The notes: a model not told the origin generated them from the sequence alone. A DNA stretch of 13,227 bases from Acholeplasmataceae bacterium (GCA_012744295.1 JAAYIB010000156.1:1-13227), one strand, 5' to 3'; shown: positions 7,263 to 13,190, counted from the stretch's first letter. Program-made: numbers and translations.

Positions 7263-8009
7263 ACATCTGCGGCTCGAACCGCCGCCGCCGCCGCTGCCAC
7301 CGCCATAACCGCCGCCGAAGCCACCGCCTCCGCGACCGCCTCCGCGCATCAGTATCAGAATTAGGAAGCGGAGAATTGCACCGCCTAAAAACAGCTGGTC
7401 GAGCAAAAGAAGTCCGGCAAGGCCGACAAATAAAAGCAATTTTTGCCAAATAGGCAGTTCGGGGGCTTCTTGTCCTTTGGGAGCGGCGGGCGAACCACTG
7501 AGTTCAACCTTATATTCCCTGGCCACTATGCTTACTACGTTGCCATAGCCCTGCAGTATGCCTCTGTCGAAATTGCCGGCTCGAAAGTAGGGCAGTATGG
7601 CTTGATCCTGGATTCTGCCGGTCAAGCCGTCAGGAAGAGCACCTTCAAGGCCGTATCCGACTTCGATGCGGGACTGCCTGTCGTTGCTGGCAATCAAAAG
7701 CAGAACGCCGTTGTTTTTTTCCTTATTGCCAAGGCCCCAGCTGCGAAAGAGCTGGAGAGAGTAGTCTTCAAGCGGCTGGCCGTCCAGCGCAGATACTGTG
7801 ACGACTACAACCTGGGCACCTGTCTTTGCATCCAGCTCCCGTCCCAGGGCATCAATGGAAGAACGCGTCTGGGAAGAAAGCAAGTTGGCGTAGTCTTGTA
7901 CATAAATGCTGCCGGTGGTTGGTTTCGGCGGCACCGCGGCCTCTGCGCCGAAAGTTGTGCCGAAGAGAAGCTGCAGTGATAAGAGTAGAAGAGCTAACCA
8001 GCGTTTCAT
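7260..8009 (-). CDS. TPM-domain (YgcG-like) membrane-anchored protein
   Basis: A 249-residue exported protein. A signal peptide occupies about residues 1-25 (KRW, a leucine-rich core, then AEAAV). The TPM domain covers about 34-160: YVQDYANLLS, GAQVVVVTV, NNGVLLLIASNDR, IEVGYGLEGALPDG and the IQDQAILPYFRAGNFDRGI segment. A hydrophobic stretch at 188-221 anchors it, leaving a short glycine-rich tail (GGG repeats with R, F, Y and S) that ends in SSRRC. The TPM domain is known from YgcG-like proteins and from plant photosystem II repair; phosphatase activity has been reported for some members, but the role here is unknown. Start ATG 8007-8009 has a GGGG-rich site upstream. It follows lemA by 34 bases on the same strand, and lemA-TPM is a recurring pair in bacteria, probably acting at the cell envelope. 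Confidence 0.92.
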   Translation of the reverse strand: MKRWLALLLLSLQLLFGTTFGAEAAVPPKPTTGSIYVQDYANLLSSQTRSSIDALGRELDAKTGAQVVVVTVSALDGQPLEDYSLQLFRSWGLGNKEKNNGVLLLIASNDRQSRIEVGYGLEGALPDGLTGRIQDQAILPYFRAGNFDRGILQGYGNVVSIVAREYKVELSGSPAAPKGQEAPELPIWQKLLLFVGLAGLLLLDQLFLGGAILRFLILILMRGGGRGGGGFGGGYGGGSGGGGGSSRRC

Positions 8010-8043
8010 CGGTTTCTTCCCCTTTCTTTAATGTTAAGGAAGG

Positions 8044-8598
8044 TTAAAAAGAAACCTTAGGCACTGCTTTGGCACTTTCTCCAACCTTAAAATATTCTTT
8101 TTCCGAGAAGCCGAGCATTCCGGCATAAAGAGCCGTGGGCAGCGACTTAATTGAGGAATTGTACGTCTGAACCGCGTCATTATAGTCCTTACGAGCTACG
8201 GCAATGCGGTTTTCCGTACCGGCAAGCTCGTCCGAAAGCTGACGGAAGCTTGCGTCAGACTTGATTACGGGATAATTTTCGACAACAACTAAAAGCCTTG
8301 ATAATGCCGAGGTAAGTTCATTGTCGGCAGAAGCCTTTTGCGGTACGCTCTGTGCGCCGGCTAATTTGGCACGTGCGTCAGTAACGGATTGAATAACTTC
8401 TTTTTCCTGTTTGGCCATACCCTGCACTGTTGCAACGAGATTAGGAATCAGGTCGCTGCGCCGCTGCAGTTGATTTTCTACCTGGCTCCATTTTCCGTTA
8501 ACGTTTTCATTCATGGTCACGAGGCTGTTGTAGCCGCTGAAAACGGCAAAAACAACAACTAAGACAACGGCAAGAACCGCCAGTACTGTTTTGTTCAA
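8044..8598 (-). CDS. lemA: LemA family protein
   Basis: A 184-residue membrane-anchored protein of the LemA family. I start it at TTG (8596-8598) because GGAGGTG lies seven bases upstream; the product then has the usual LemA length and begins with a short N-tail and one transmembrane helix (about residues 4-22, rich in L, A and V). The longer reading from 8694 would run back through the promoter. Family motifs are all present: YNSLVTMNE, WSQVENQLQRRSDLIPNLV, the ENYPVIKS segment and GTENRIAVARKDYND, forming a mostly helical, coiled-coil-like extracytoplasmic body. Family function is poorly known; the constant partner is a TPM-domain protein, as here. It is the first gene of a two-gene leftward unit with a consensus promoter. 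Confidence 0.93.
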   Translation of the reverse strand: MNKTVLAVLAVVLVVVFAVFSGYNSLVTMNENVNGKWSQVENQLQRRSDLIPNLVATVQGMAKQEKEVIQSVTDARAKLAGAQSVPQKASADNELTSALSRLLVVVENYPVIKSDASFRQLSDELAGTENRIAVARKDYNDAVQTYNSSIKSLPTALYAGMLGFSEKEYFKVGESAKAVPKVSF

Positions 8599-8637
8599 AA
8601 TAATGACACCTCCAAAGTTTAGTACATGTTCAGTACT

Positions 8638-8666
8638 ATTGTAATGTAAGCGGACTACCATGTCAA
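8638..8666 (-). promoter_or_regulatory. Promoter of the lemA-TPM unit
   Basis: On the minus strand a perfect TTGACA (8661-8666) and TACAAT (8638-8643) lie 17 bases apart. The start point would be near 8631, about 33 bases before the TTG start of lemA. An inverted repeat (TAGTAC, seven bases, GTACTA) at 8620-8638 overlaps the start point and could be an operator. Confidence 0.85.
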
Positions 8667-8703
8667 TTTGGGAATTGCCGCATCGGGGCACCATTGATTT
8701 TGT

Positions 8704-8733
8704 TTCATAACGAGGCCTGATAAATGTTATAAT
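8704..8733 (+). promoter_or_regulatory. Probable promoter of the CaiB/BaiF-family gene
   Basis: A perfect TATAAT at 8728-8733 with only a weak -35 (TTCATA at 8704-8709, 18-base spacer). It lies about 40 bases before ATG 8776 and is back-to-back with the lemA promoter, so the two genes share a divergent control region. Confidence 0.55.
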
Positions 8734-8775
8734 AAACGCATAAATTATATCTTAGAGGAAAGAGACGGTGACGGG

Positions 8776-9933
8776 ATGGGTGCTTTGACCGGAATACGGG
8801 TACTGGACCTGACAAGGCTATTGCCGGGTCCTTATTGCAGCATGATGCTTGCGGATTTTGGCGCGGAGGTTATCAAGATAGAGGAACCTTTGCAAGGGGA
8901 TTATGCCCGCAGCTTTACGCCGATGCAGAACGGCTTCGGATATTGGCACTTGCAGCTTAATAGGAATAAAAAAAGCCTTGCGGTAAATTTAAAGACTGAA
9001 GAAGGGCGGGAGATCTTTTTCAAGCTTCTGGCTAAGTCCGACGTTGTTATGGAAAGCTATCGCCCCGGCGTTCTTGCGAGGCTCGGCATTGACTACGCAG
9101 AAGCGAGAAAGGTTAACCCGAAAATCGTTTATTGTTCGTTGAACGGTTACGGCAGCAAGGGGCCAAGGGTTAACGAGGCTGACCATGACATTAATTATGT
9201 CAGCCTGGCAGGAATTGTCTCGATGAGCGGAGACAAGGATGGAAAACCGGCAATACCGGGAGTGTTGATGGCTGACATGAATGCTGCCTCGCTGGCCGCT
9301 TTCAGCATTCTCGCGGCTTTAAGGCACGCACAGGTTACGGGAGAAGGCCAGGAAATTGAAATAGCGCTTTACAACACAGCACTGACGCTGATGCCCGGAG
9401 CCGCCAGTCTGTATTTCGGGGAGGGCTTTGTAGCTGAAAGAGGGAACAATTGGCTGACGGGAGCCAACGCTAATTATAACATTTATGAAACGAAGGATGG
9501 ACGCTACATGGCCGTGGGTGCATTGGAAAAAAAGTTCTGGTCCAATTTGTGTGCGGCATTGGGCAGAAGCGAATTAACGGACTTGACAGACGACGATGGC
9601 AGCCACGAAATGCTGAAAAAAGAGCTGGCGCTGGAATTTTTGAAAAAAACCCTTAAAGAGTGGACTGACCTGCTTGCGGGCAAAGATACCTGTACTACGC
9701 CCGTGCTTGATTTTGCTGAAGCAATGGCCGCAGAGCAGACCCTGGCAAATGAAATGGTGCTCGAGGCGGAGGACGAGGAAGTGGGGAAATACCGGCAAAT
9801 AGGTTTCCCCATGAAGCTATCGGTGACGCCTGCCGAGCTTTTTAGGCGTGCTCCCCGCTTAGGCGAGCATAATCAGGAAATATTGCGGGAGTGCGGTTTC
9901 GATGATGCAAGCGAAGAACGAGGCAAAAGATAA
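8776..9933 (+). CDS. CaiB/BaiF family enzyme, alpha-methylacyl-CoA racemase-like
   Basis: A 385-residue class III CoA-transferase superfamily protein, full length. The N-terminal GIRVLDLTRLLPGPYCSMML (6-25) and ADFGAEVIKIE motifs are typical. Three residues match the racemase branch rather than plain CoA-transferases: H137 in ADHDINY, D167 in LMADMNA thirty residues later, and E251 in VGALEKKFW, equivalent to the His/Asp/Glu set described for mycobacterial MCR. It may therefore epimerise a 2-methylacyl-CoA ester, or be a CoA-transferase retaining this pattern; I favour the former moderately. The ribosome site is weak (GAGG at 8755-8758 is far, GGTGA at 8767 is close), yet no other in-frame start exists and the N-terminus fits the family. 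It is a single-gene unit between a divergent lemA and a terminator, so context does not name the substrate. Confidence 0.9.
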   Translation: MGALTGIRVLDLTRLLPGPYCSMMLADFGAEVIKIEEPLQGDYARSFTPMQNGFGYWHLQLNRNKKSLAVNLKTEEGREIFFKLLAKSDVVMESYRPGVLARLGIDYAEARKVNPKIVYCSLNGYGSKGPRVNEADHDINYVSLAGIVSMSGDKDGKPAIPGVLMADMNAASLAAFSILAALRHAQVTGEGQEIEIALYNTALTLMPGAASLYFGEGFVAERGNNWLTGANANYNIYETKDGRYMAVGALEKKFWSNLCAALGRSELTDLTDDDGSHEMLKKELALEFLKKTLKEWTDLLAGKDTCTTPVLDFAEAMAAEQTLANEMVLEAEDEEVGKYRQIGFPMKLSVTPAELFRRAPRLGEHNQEILRECGFDDASEERGKR

Positions 9934-9936
9934 AGA

Positions 9937-9973
9937 AACGGCATGCTTGTGCAAGCATGCCGTTAATTTTTTT
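9937..9973. terminator. Bidirectional terminator between the CaiB-family gene and tRNA-Arg
   Basis: A 13-base perfect stem (AACGGCATGCTTG with CAAGCATGCCGTT), two-base TG loop, then AATTTTTTT. On the other strand the stem is followed by TTCTTTATCTTTT, so it can also end the leftward tRNA-Arg transcript. Confidence 0.92.
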
Positions 9974-10049
9974 GGTGGCCCCGGCAGGATTCGAACCTGC
10001 GACCTTTTGATTCGTAGTCAAACGCTCTATCCAGCTGAGCTACGGAGTC
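9973..10049 (-). tRNA. tRNA-Arg (anticodon ACG)
   Basis: A complete cloverleaf on the minus strand with the D arm GCTC/GAGC, anticodon stem TTTGA/TCAAA with loop CTACGAA, T arm GCAGG/CCTGC with TTCGAAT, and an encoded CCA. The anticodon ACG (inosine-modified in bacteria) reads CGN arginine codons. The acceptor stem is irregular: GACTCCG faces CGGGGCC, giving an A-C mismatch at pair 2-71 and a U-G pair at 4-69. If the G at 10050 is included, the alternative is GG-A-CTCCG with one bulged A. See the finding on this gene. Confidence 0.94.
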
Positions 10050-10080
10050 CTGTGTGCAGCCTGTGAAAAGCTACTGCTAA

Positions 10081-10109
10081 AGTATAAGTTAAAACTGCCT
10101 TTATGTCAA
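10081..10109 (-). promoter_or_regulatory. Promoter of tRNA-Arg
   Basis: On the minus strand a perfect TTGACA (10104-10109) and TATACT (10081-10086) lie 17 bases apart, placing the start about 25 bases before the mature tRNA 5' end. Confidence 0.82.
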
Positions 10110-10148
10110 GTAGCTGATAAAAAACTTTACAACAGGCTTTCCGGATGG

Positions 10149-10772
10149 TCAGTTTGGCCATAATTCATCTGCGTAGCGCCAAAGGTACCAGACAGCAAGG
10201 GAGCGCCAGGGACGCCAGTTTTCGGTTATCCGGTTGATTTGACCGCGTTTGGGGATTTCAGGCAGCTGCAAAAGAGTTTTCAGCGCCTTCTTGAAGACGT
10301 GGTCGGCCGTCGGCGAGATATCGGTGCGGCAAAGCGCCAGCAGCAGAAACATTTCTATTGTCCACTGCCCTAAACCCTTTACACCAAGCAGTTGTTTGGT
10401 TATCTCGCCGTCGGTCATGTCTGCGAATTTATCAAGCGTTACTTTTTTGTCGAGTACCATCTGCGAAAAACCTTTGAGATACTGGATTTTCTGGTCGACA
10501 AGGCCAAGCTTCGACAAGGCTTCACAGTCAGAAGTGAGTAATTGCCCGGGGGTAATGCTCCCCAAATGGCTCTTAAGTCTGAGATAAATCTCGTTAACAA
10601 CTTCAGGTGGAAGCTGCTGCGAAATTATTCCCCTCACTAAAATTTCAAAATAACGTTCTTCAGGCTCCGGCTTCAGGGTGCAGGGACCATACTTGTCAAT
10701 CAATGCATTAAGTTCCGGCGCTTTTCCCCGCAGGTGGGCATCGCCGGCTAACCAGTCAGGTGCAAAGGGCAT
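10149..10772 (-). CDS. DNA-3-methyladenine glycosylase II-like (HhH-GPD) protein
   Basis: A 207-residue base-excision glycosylase of the HhH-GPD superfamily, AlkA/MAG branch, which removes alkylated purines such as 3-methyladenine from DNA. The fold starts with YFEILVRGIISQQLPPEVV (41-59), the helix-hairpin-helix is LLGVKGLGQWTIEMFLLL (128-145), and the catalytic aspartate is most likely D157 in TADHVFKKAL. It lacks the extra N-terminal domain of E. coli AlkA, as many short bacterial and archaeal members do. No iron-sulfur cysteine cluster is present, which argues against a Nth or MutY role. ATG 10770-10772 has GAGGAGG upstream. It stands alone: the neighbours are tRNA genes on either side, and I see no clear terminator after it. 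Confidence 0.9.
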   Translation of the reverse strand: MPFAPDWLAGDAHLRGKAPELNALIDKYGPCTLKPEPEERYFEILVRGIISQQLPPEVVNEIYLRLKSHLGSITPGQLLTSDCEALSKLGLVDQKIQYLKGFSQMVLDKKVTLDKFADMTDGEITKQLLGVKGLGQWTIEMFLLLALCRTDISPTADHVFKKALKTLLQLPEIPKRGQINRITENWRPWRSLAVWYLWRYADELWPN

Positions 10773-10819
10773 GCGAATCCTCCTCGATAATTAATTGGTC
10801 CTATTCATTATACTACAAA

Positions 10820-10848
10820 ATTATAAAAAATCCTGTCTCTGTTTGCAA
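10820..10848 (-). promoter_or_regulatory. Possible promoter of the glycosylase gene
   Basis: On the minus strand TTGCAA (10843-10848) and a perfect TATAAT (10820-10825) are 17 bases apart. A second TATAAT at 10807-10812 lacks a good -35 box, so the choice between the two is uncertain. Confidence 0.5.
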
Positions 10849-10860
10849 ATCAAAATATGC

Positions 10861-10889
10861 TTGCACGAGGCAAGTTTTTATGGTAACAT
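10861..10889 (+). promoter_or_regulatory. Possible promoter of the first tRNA array
   Basis: TTGCAC (10861-10866) and TAACAT (10884-10889) are 17 bases apart, with TGG just before the -10 box. The match is mediocre compared with the second array. A TTGACA at 10907-10912 is too close to the tRNA to serve it. Confidence 0.35.
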
Positions 10890-10916
10890 AAATACCTGTC
10901 AGAAGGTTGACATTTC

Positions 10917-10993
10917 GGCCCGGTAGTTTAGTCGGTTAGAATGCCGCCCTGTCACGGCGGAGGTCGTCGGTTCGAGTCCGATCCGGGTCGCCA
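10917..10993 (+). tRNA. tRNA-Asp (anticodon GTC), first copy
   Basis: A 77-base cloverleaf with acceptor GGCCCGG/CCGGGTC, anticodon loop CTGTCAC (GTC), T loop TTCGAGT, G discriminator and encoded CCA. First of the Asp-Gly-Trp array. It is identical over its whole length to the copy at 12822-12898. Confidence 0.97.
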
Positions 10994-10996
10994 TCT

Positions 10997-11071
10997 GCGG
11001 AAGTAGCTCAGCGGTAGAGCACCGCCTTGCCAAGGCGGGGGTCGCGAGTTCGAATCTCGTTTTCCGCTCCA
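10997..11071 (+). tRNA. tRNA-Gly (anticodon GCC), first copy
   Basis: A 75-base cloverleaf with acceptor GCGGAAG/TTTCCGC, anticodon loop TTGCCAA (GCC), T loop TTCGAAT and encoded CCA. It lies three bases after tRNA-Asp and one base before tRNA-Trp. Identical to the copy at 12986-13060. Confidence 0.97.
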
Positions 11072-11072
11072 T

Positions 11073-11148
11073 AGGGGTATAGCTCAATTGGTAGAGTAGC
11101 GGTCTCCAAAACCGTTGGTTGAGGGTTCAAGTCCTTCTGCCCCTGCCA
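11073..11148 (+). tRNA. tRNA-Trp (anticodon CCA)
   Basis: A 76-base cloverleaf with acceptor AGGGGTA/TGCCCCT, anticodon loop CTCCAAA (CCA), T loop TTCAAGT, G discriminator and encoded CCA. Last gene of the first array; only one base separates it from tRNA-Gly. It is the only tRNA-Trp in the window. Confidence 0.97.
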
Positions 11149-11155
11149 GAAAATC

Positions 11156-11189
11156 AATGCTTGCGCGGATCTCCGTGCAAGCATTTTTT
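11156..11189 (+). terminator. Terminator of the first tRNA array
   Basis: AATGCTTGCGCGG pairs with CCGTGCAAGCATT (one G-U pair) around an ATCT loop, followed by a T run. It begins eight bases after tRNA-Trp. Confidence 0.92.
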
Positions 11190-11263
11190 CATGTTAACGC
11201 AAAAATTCCAACAAAGAATTAATAACAGAAAATTAAAATAATATAAACGGTGATGGTGTTTTA

Positions 11264-11274
11264 TTTGCTATAAT
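11264..11274 (+). promoter_or_regulatory. Probable extended -10 promoter of the MORN-protein gene
   Basis: TGC directly before TATAAT (11269-11274) is an extended -10 element; no convincing -35 box is seen 17 bases upstream. It lies about 45 bases before the start codon. Confidence 0.5.
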
Positions 11275-11318
11275 GATGATAGGGATGTGAAAGATTTTCC
11301 GTAAAGGAGAGGTCTTTG

Positions 11319-11897
11319 ATGAAAGCCTCCCGGGTGGTGCTAACTTTAATTCTGTCGGCGGCACAAATGCTTTTTCCGCCGCTCGCTGCCTGCAGCGATT
11401 CCGCAACCTTGTCCGCCGGACAAAAAATTGTCGTTGTTTATCAAAACGGAGACAGGTATGAGGGCGAGGCGGAAAACGGCATAAGAAGCGGCAGGGGAAG
11501 GTACTGCTGGAACGACGGTTCCTGCTATGAAGGGGATTTTTACGAAAGCAGGCCGCATGGCAGAGGAAAAATGACGTGGACCTGCGGTACGTTCTACATA
11601 GGAGATTTTTTTGCGGGACGTCTGCATGGTGCCGGCACTTTGTTCTGGCCGGATGGCGGTCTTTATGAAGGGGAATTCGCTGACAATCGCCGCACAGGAA
11701 AGGGGACGTATTCATGGTCGATGCCCACTAAGCCGCAGCAGGCGTCGGCAACAACAAAGCGCCCGGGCAGATTCTTTTTTCTTTGGCCTAAGGAGAGCAG
11801 GGAGCAGAATGACTATCTTTTGGGCAGGCTGAGCGCGCGCAATTTTCATCGTTGCCGACGGCAGGGGCGATTTTGTAATAGGAACCCTCAAGAATAA
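11319..11897 (+). CDS. MORN-repeat lipoprotein, C-terminus probably frameshifted
   Basis: A 192-residue reading frame starting at ATG 11319 behind AAAGGAGAGG; an in-frame TTG directly before it is less likely. The N-terminus is a lipoprotein signal peptide: KASR, a hydrophobic core, then the lipobox LAAC with the modified cysteine at residue 25. Four MORN repeats of about 23 residues span 47-134, recognisable by the repeated Y-EG-F pattern and GRG/GAG/GKG turns (DRYEGEAENG, CYEGDFYESRPHGRG, FYIGDFFAGRLHGAG, LYEGEFADNRRTGKG). MORN repeats commonly bind lipids or proteins; no catalytic domain is seen. From about residue 175 the chain becomes Arg- and Cys-rich, the look of a wrong frame, while sensible coding continues in the other two frames to 11992. 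The intact ancestral product would have been about 223 residues. It sits alone between a tRNA array and an unknown gene. Confidence 0.75.
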   Translation: MKASRVVLTLILSAAQMLFPPLAACSDSATLSAGQKIVVVYQNGDRYEGEAENGIRSGRGRYCWNDGSCYEGDFYESRPHGRGKMTWTCGTFYIGDFFAGRLHGAGTLFWPDGGLYEGEFADNRRTGKGTYSWSMPTKPQQASATTKRPGRFFFLWPKESREQNDYLLGRLSARNFHRCRRQGRFCNRNPQE

Positions 11898-11992
11898 AGG
11901 GCTTTTTGTGCTGGCGCGCAGGTCATTATGAAGAAGTTATATGTGAAAATCCGGAAGCATTGCAGGCGACGAGGTTTTTACTGGAAAAATAG
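11842..11992 (+). pseudogene. Out-of-frame continuation of the MORN-protein gene
   Basis: If one A at 11841-11842 is skipped, the MORN frame runs on as IFIVADGRGDFVIGTLKNKG and then LFVLAR. Skipping one more base near 11920 continues it as GHYEEVICENPEALQATRFL and LEK, to a TAG at 11990-11992. Both segments have normal amino acid composition, unlike the annotated tail. This is best read as the original C-terminus displaced by two single-base insertions, either real decay or errors in the assembly. No ribosome site or start codon supports it as a separate gene. I do not recognise the domain. Confidence 0.55.
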
Positions 11993-12010
11993 CATGCAAT
12001 AGGTTATACT
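11982..12010 (+). promoter_or_regulatory. Possible promoter of the hypothetical gene at 12070
   Basis: TGGAAA (11982-11987) and TATACT (12005-12010) are 17 bases apart. A start near 12017 would leave almost no leader before ATG 12031 but a normal one before GTG 12070. Confidence 0.45.
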
Positions 12011-12069
12011 TAATTTTTAAAGGACTTTTAATGACATTGCTCTGTATAGTGCTTGAAGGAGGAAATCAG

Positions 12070-12753
12070 GTGGGGTATCCGTCTCTAAAAGAAGTCGCTG
12101 AACAGGCCTTGGAGTGGCAGTTTATCAAAGCTTTGCCTGAAGAGGCGGAAGGCTTCAAAAAAATTGTCGATATAGCACGAAAAGGCCAGATACTTTACAT
12201 TTGCAGTTACGTCAATGCAGAGAGAAAAGCAAGGCTTGACATCATATATTCAGCTGAGACTTTTGACTATATTGTTTCAAGAACCATGGGTTTGAATGAA
12301 TATCGCGACATCAGGTTCATCTATAAGCAGAGAGACGTCTTTGCAAATGCGGTCGTCGGCCACATTGGCGGAATGTTGACGGAAATGGCGTCTAAGTCGA
12401 GCCACAGGCCGCTGTTTATTCTGAAGGAGAAAGGGATTATTGATTGGGAGTACGGCAACAAGCTCCCGGAAAAGATTGGCGCCTTCGAACTTTATATTAA
12501 ACCAAGCGAGACAATCCGACACATCAACGGCTCTTTCATCTTTTTGGACTACAGCGATTTTGCGAGAAAAAATCAGCTGGCAGTTATGTATAATGTTTTG
12601 CGGGACGAAATCTTTGCCGAACTAAAGGTAGCAGGTATTTTTAAGACATCACGGTCTTTCGACTGTAAAACTTTGCAGGAGTTAGAGAGAAAACTGGAAA
12701 AGCACCTCACGGAAACGCTGGAGAAGATTGATGCGAACGCGTATCGTGAATAA
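12070..12753 (+). CDS. Hypothetical protein, no family recognised
   Basis: A 227-residue soluble protein that I do not recognise. I chose GTG 12070 because AAGGAGGA lies seven bases upstream and because the probable promoter would start transcription near 12017; an in-frame ATG at 12031 (240 residues) with a weaker AAAGGA is the alternative. No signal peptide, membrane helix, metal-binding cysteine set, nucleotide-binding loop or DNA-binding helix-turn-helix is evident. The N-terminal third looks helical (SLKEVAEQALEWQFIKALPE), the middle alternates strands and helices (GQILYICSYVNAE, VVGHIGGMLTEMASKS, RPLFILKEKG, AFELYIKPSE), and the last 40 residues are a charged helix with coiled-coil character. 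It is followed after 21 bases by the promoter of the second tRNA array, and no terminator hairpin is obvious between them. Confidence 0.8.
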   Translation: MGYPSLKEVAEQALEWQFIKALPEEAEGFKKIVDIARKGQILYICSYVNAERKARLDIIYSAETFDYIVSRTMGLNEYRDIRFIYKQRDVFANAVVGHIGGMLTEMASKSSHRPLFILKEKGIIDWEYGNKLPEKIGAFELYIKPSETIRHINGSFIFLDYSDFARKNQLAVMYNVLRDEIFAELKVAGIFKTSRSFDCKTLQELERKLEKHLTETLEKIDANAYRE

Positions 12754-12774
12754 AAATTAAATAGTGATAAAACC

Positions 12775-12803
12775 TTGACAGGTATGATGTTATACCATAT
12801 AAT
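12775..12803 (+). promoter_or_regulatory. Consensus promoter of the second tRNA array
   Basis: A perfect TTGACA (12775-12780) and a perfect TATAAT (12798-12803) with a 17-base spacer. The spacer holds an inverted repeat, GGTAT-six bases-ATACC (12781-12796). Transcription would start about 12 bases before tRNA-Asp. Confidence 0.92.
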
Positions 12804-12821
12804 ACACTTACGCGATTATGA

Positions 12822-12898
12822 GGCCCGGTAGTTTAGTCGGTTAGAATGCCGCCCTGTCACGGCGGAGGTCGTCGGTTCGAGTCCGATCCGGGTCGCCA
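12822..12898 (+). tRNA. tRNA-Asp (anticodon GTC), second copy
   Basis: Identical to the copy at 10917-10993 over all 77 bases, including the CCA end. First gene of the Asp-Phe-Gly-Cys array. The flanking bases differ from those of the first copy. Confidence 0.97.
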
Positions 12899-12902
12899 AT
12901 AT

Positions 12903-12978
<76 letters not shown>

Positions 12979-12985
12979 TCGTTAT

Positions 12986-13060
12986 GCGGAAGTAGCTCAG
13001 CGGTAGAGCACCGCCTTGCCAAGGCGGGGGTCGCGAGTTCGAATCTCGTTTTCCGCTCCA
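12986..13060 (+). tRNA. tRNA-Gly (anticodon GCC), second copy
   Basis: Identical to the copy at 10997-11071 over all 75 bases. Third gene of the second array, seven bases after tRNA-Phe. Confidence 0.97.
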
Positions 13061-13067
13061 CTTTTAT

Positions 13068-13141
13068 GGCGACATAGCCAAGCGGTAAGGCAGAGGTCTG
13101 CAAAACCTTTACCCCCGGTTCAATTCCGGGTGGCGCCTCCA
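13068..13141 (+). tRNA. tRNA-Cys (anticodon GCA)
   Basis: A 74-base cloverleaf with anticodon loop CTGCAAA (GCA), T arm CCCGG/CCGGG, U discriminator as expected for cysteine, and encoded CCA. The acceptor stem GGCGACA/TGGCGCC has one A-G mismatch at pair 5-68. Last gene of the second array. Confidence 0.95.
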
Positions 13142-13143
13142 AC

Positions 13144-13190
13144 AAAAGCTGCCTTAAAACGTGTTAAAACGTGGTTTAAGGCAGCTTTTT
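13144..13190 (+). terminator. Terminator of the second tRNA array
   Basis: AAAAGCTGCCTTAAA pairs perfectly with TTTAAGGCAGCTTTT around a 16-base loop that itself contains two AAAACGTG copies; Ts follow. The A-rich 5' side may also allow leftward termination. A TTGACA at 13211-13216 may be the -35 box of the next unit, but its -10 box lies outside the window. Confidence 0.9.

Noticed and set aside
7263..7340. GC-rich triplet repeat on the plus strand, considered as a simple repeat
   Set aside because: It encodes the ordinary glycine-rich tail of the TPM-domain protein.
7443..7979. Plus-strand 178-residue open frame
   Set aside because: It is the shadow of the TPM-domain gene, which has a signal peptide, a ribosome site and clear family motifs.
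8599..8694. N-terminal extension of LemA to ATG 8694
   Set aside because: It would translate through the consensus promoter; the TTG with GGAGGTG gives the usual LemA length.
10907..10912. TTGACA just before the first tRNA-Asp, considered as its -35 box
   Set aside because: A matching -10 box would fall inside the tRNA and none is there.
10899..11087. Minus-strand open frame with a TRIGLEPTTSAVTG-like sequence
   Set aside because: It is the well-known artefact of reading tRNA genes backwards; it lies across tRNA-Asp and tRNA-Gly.
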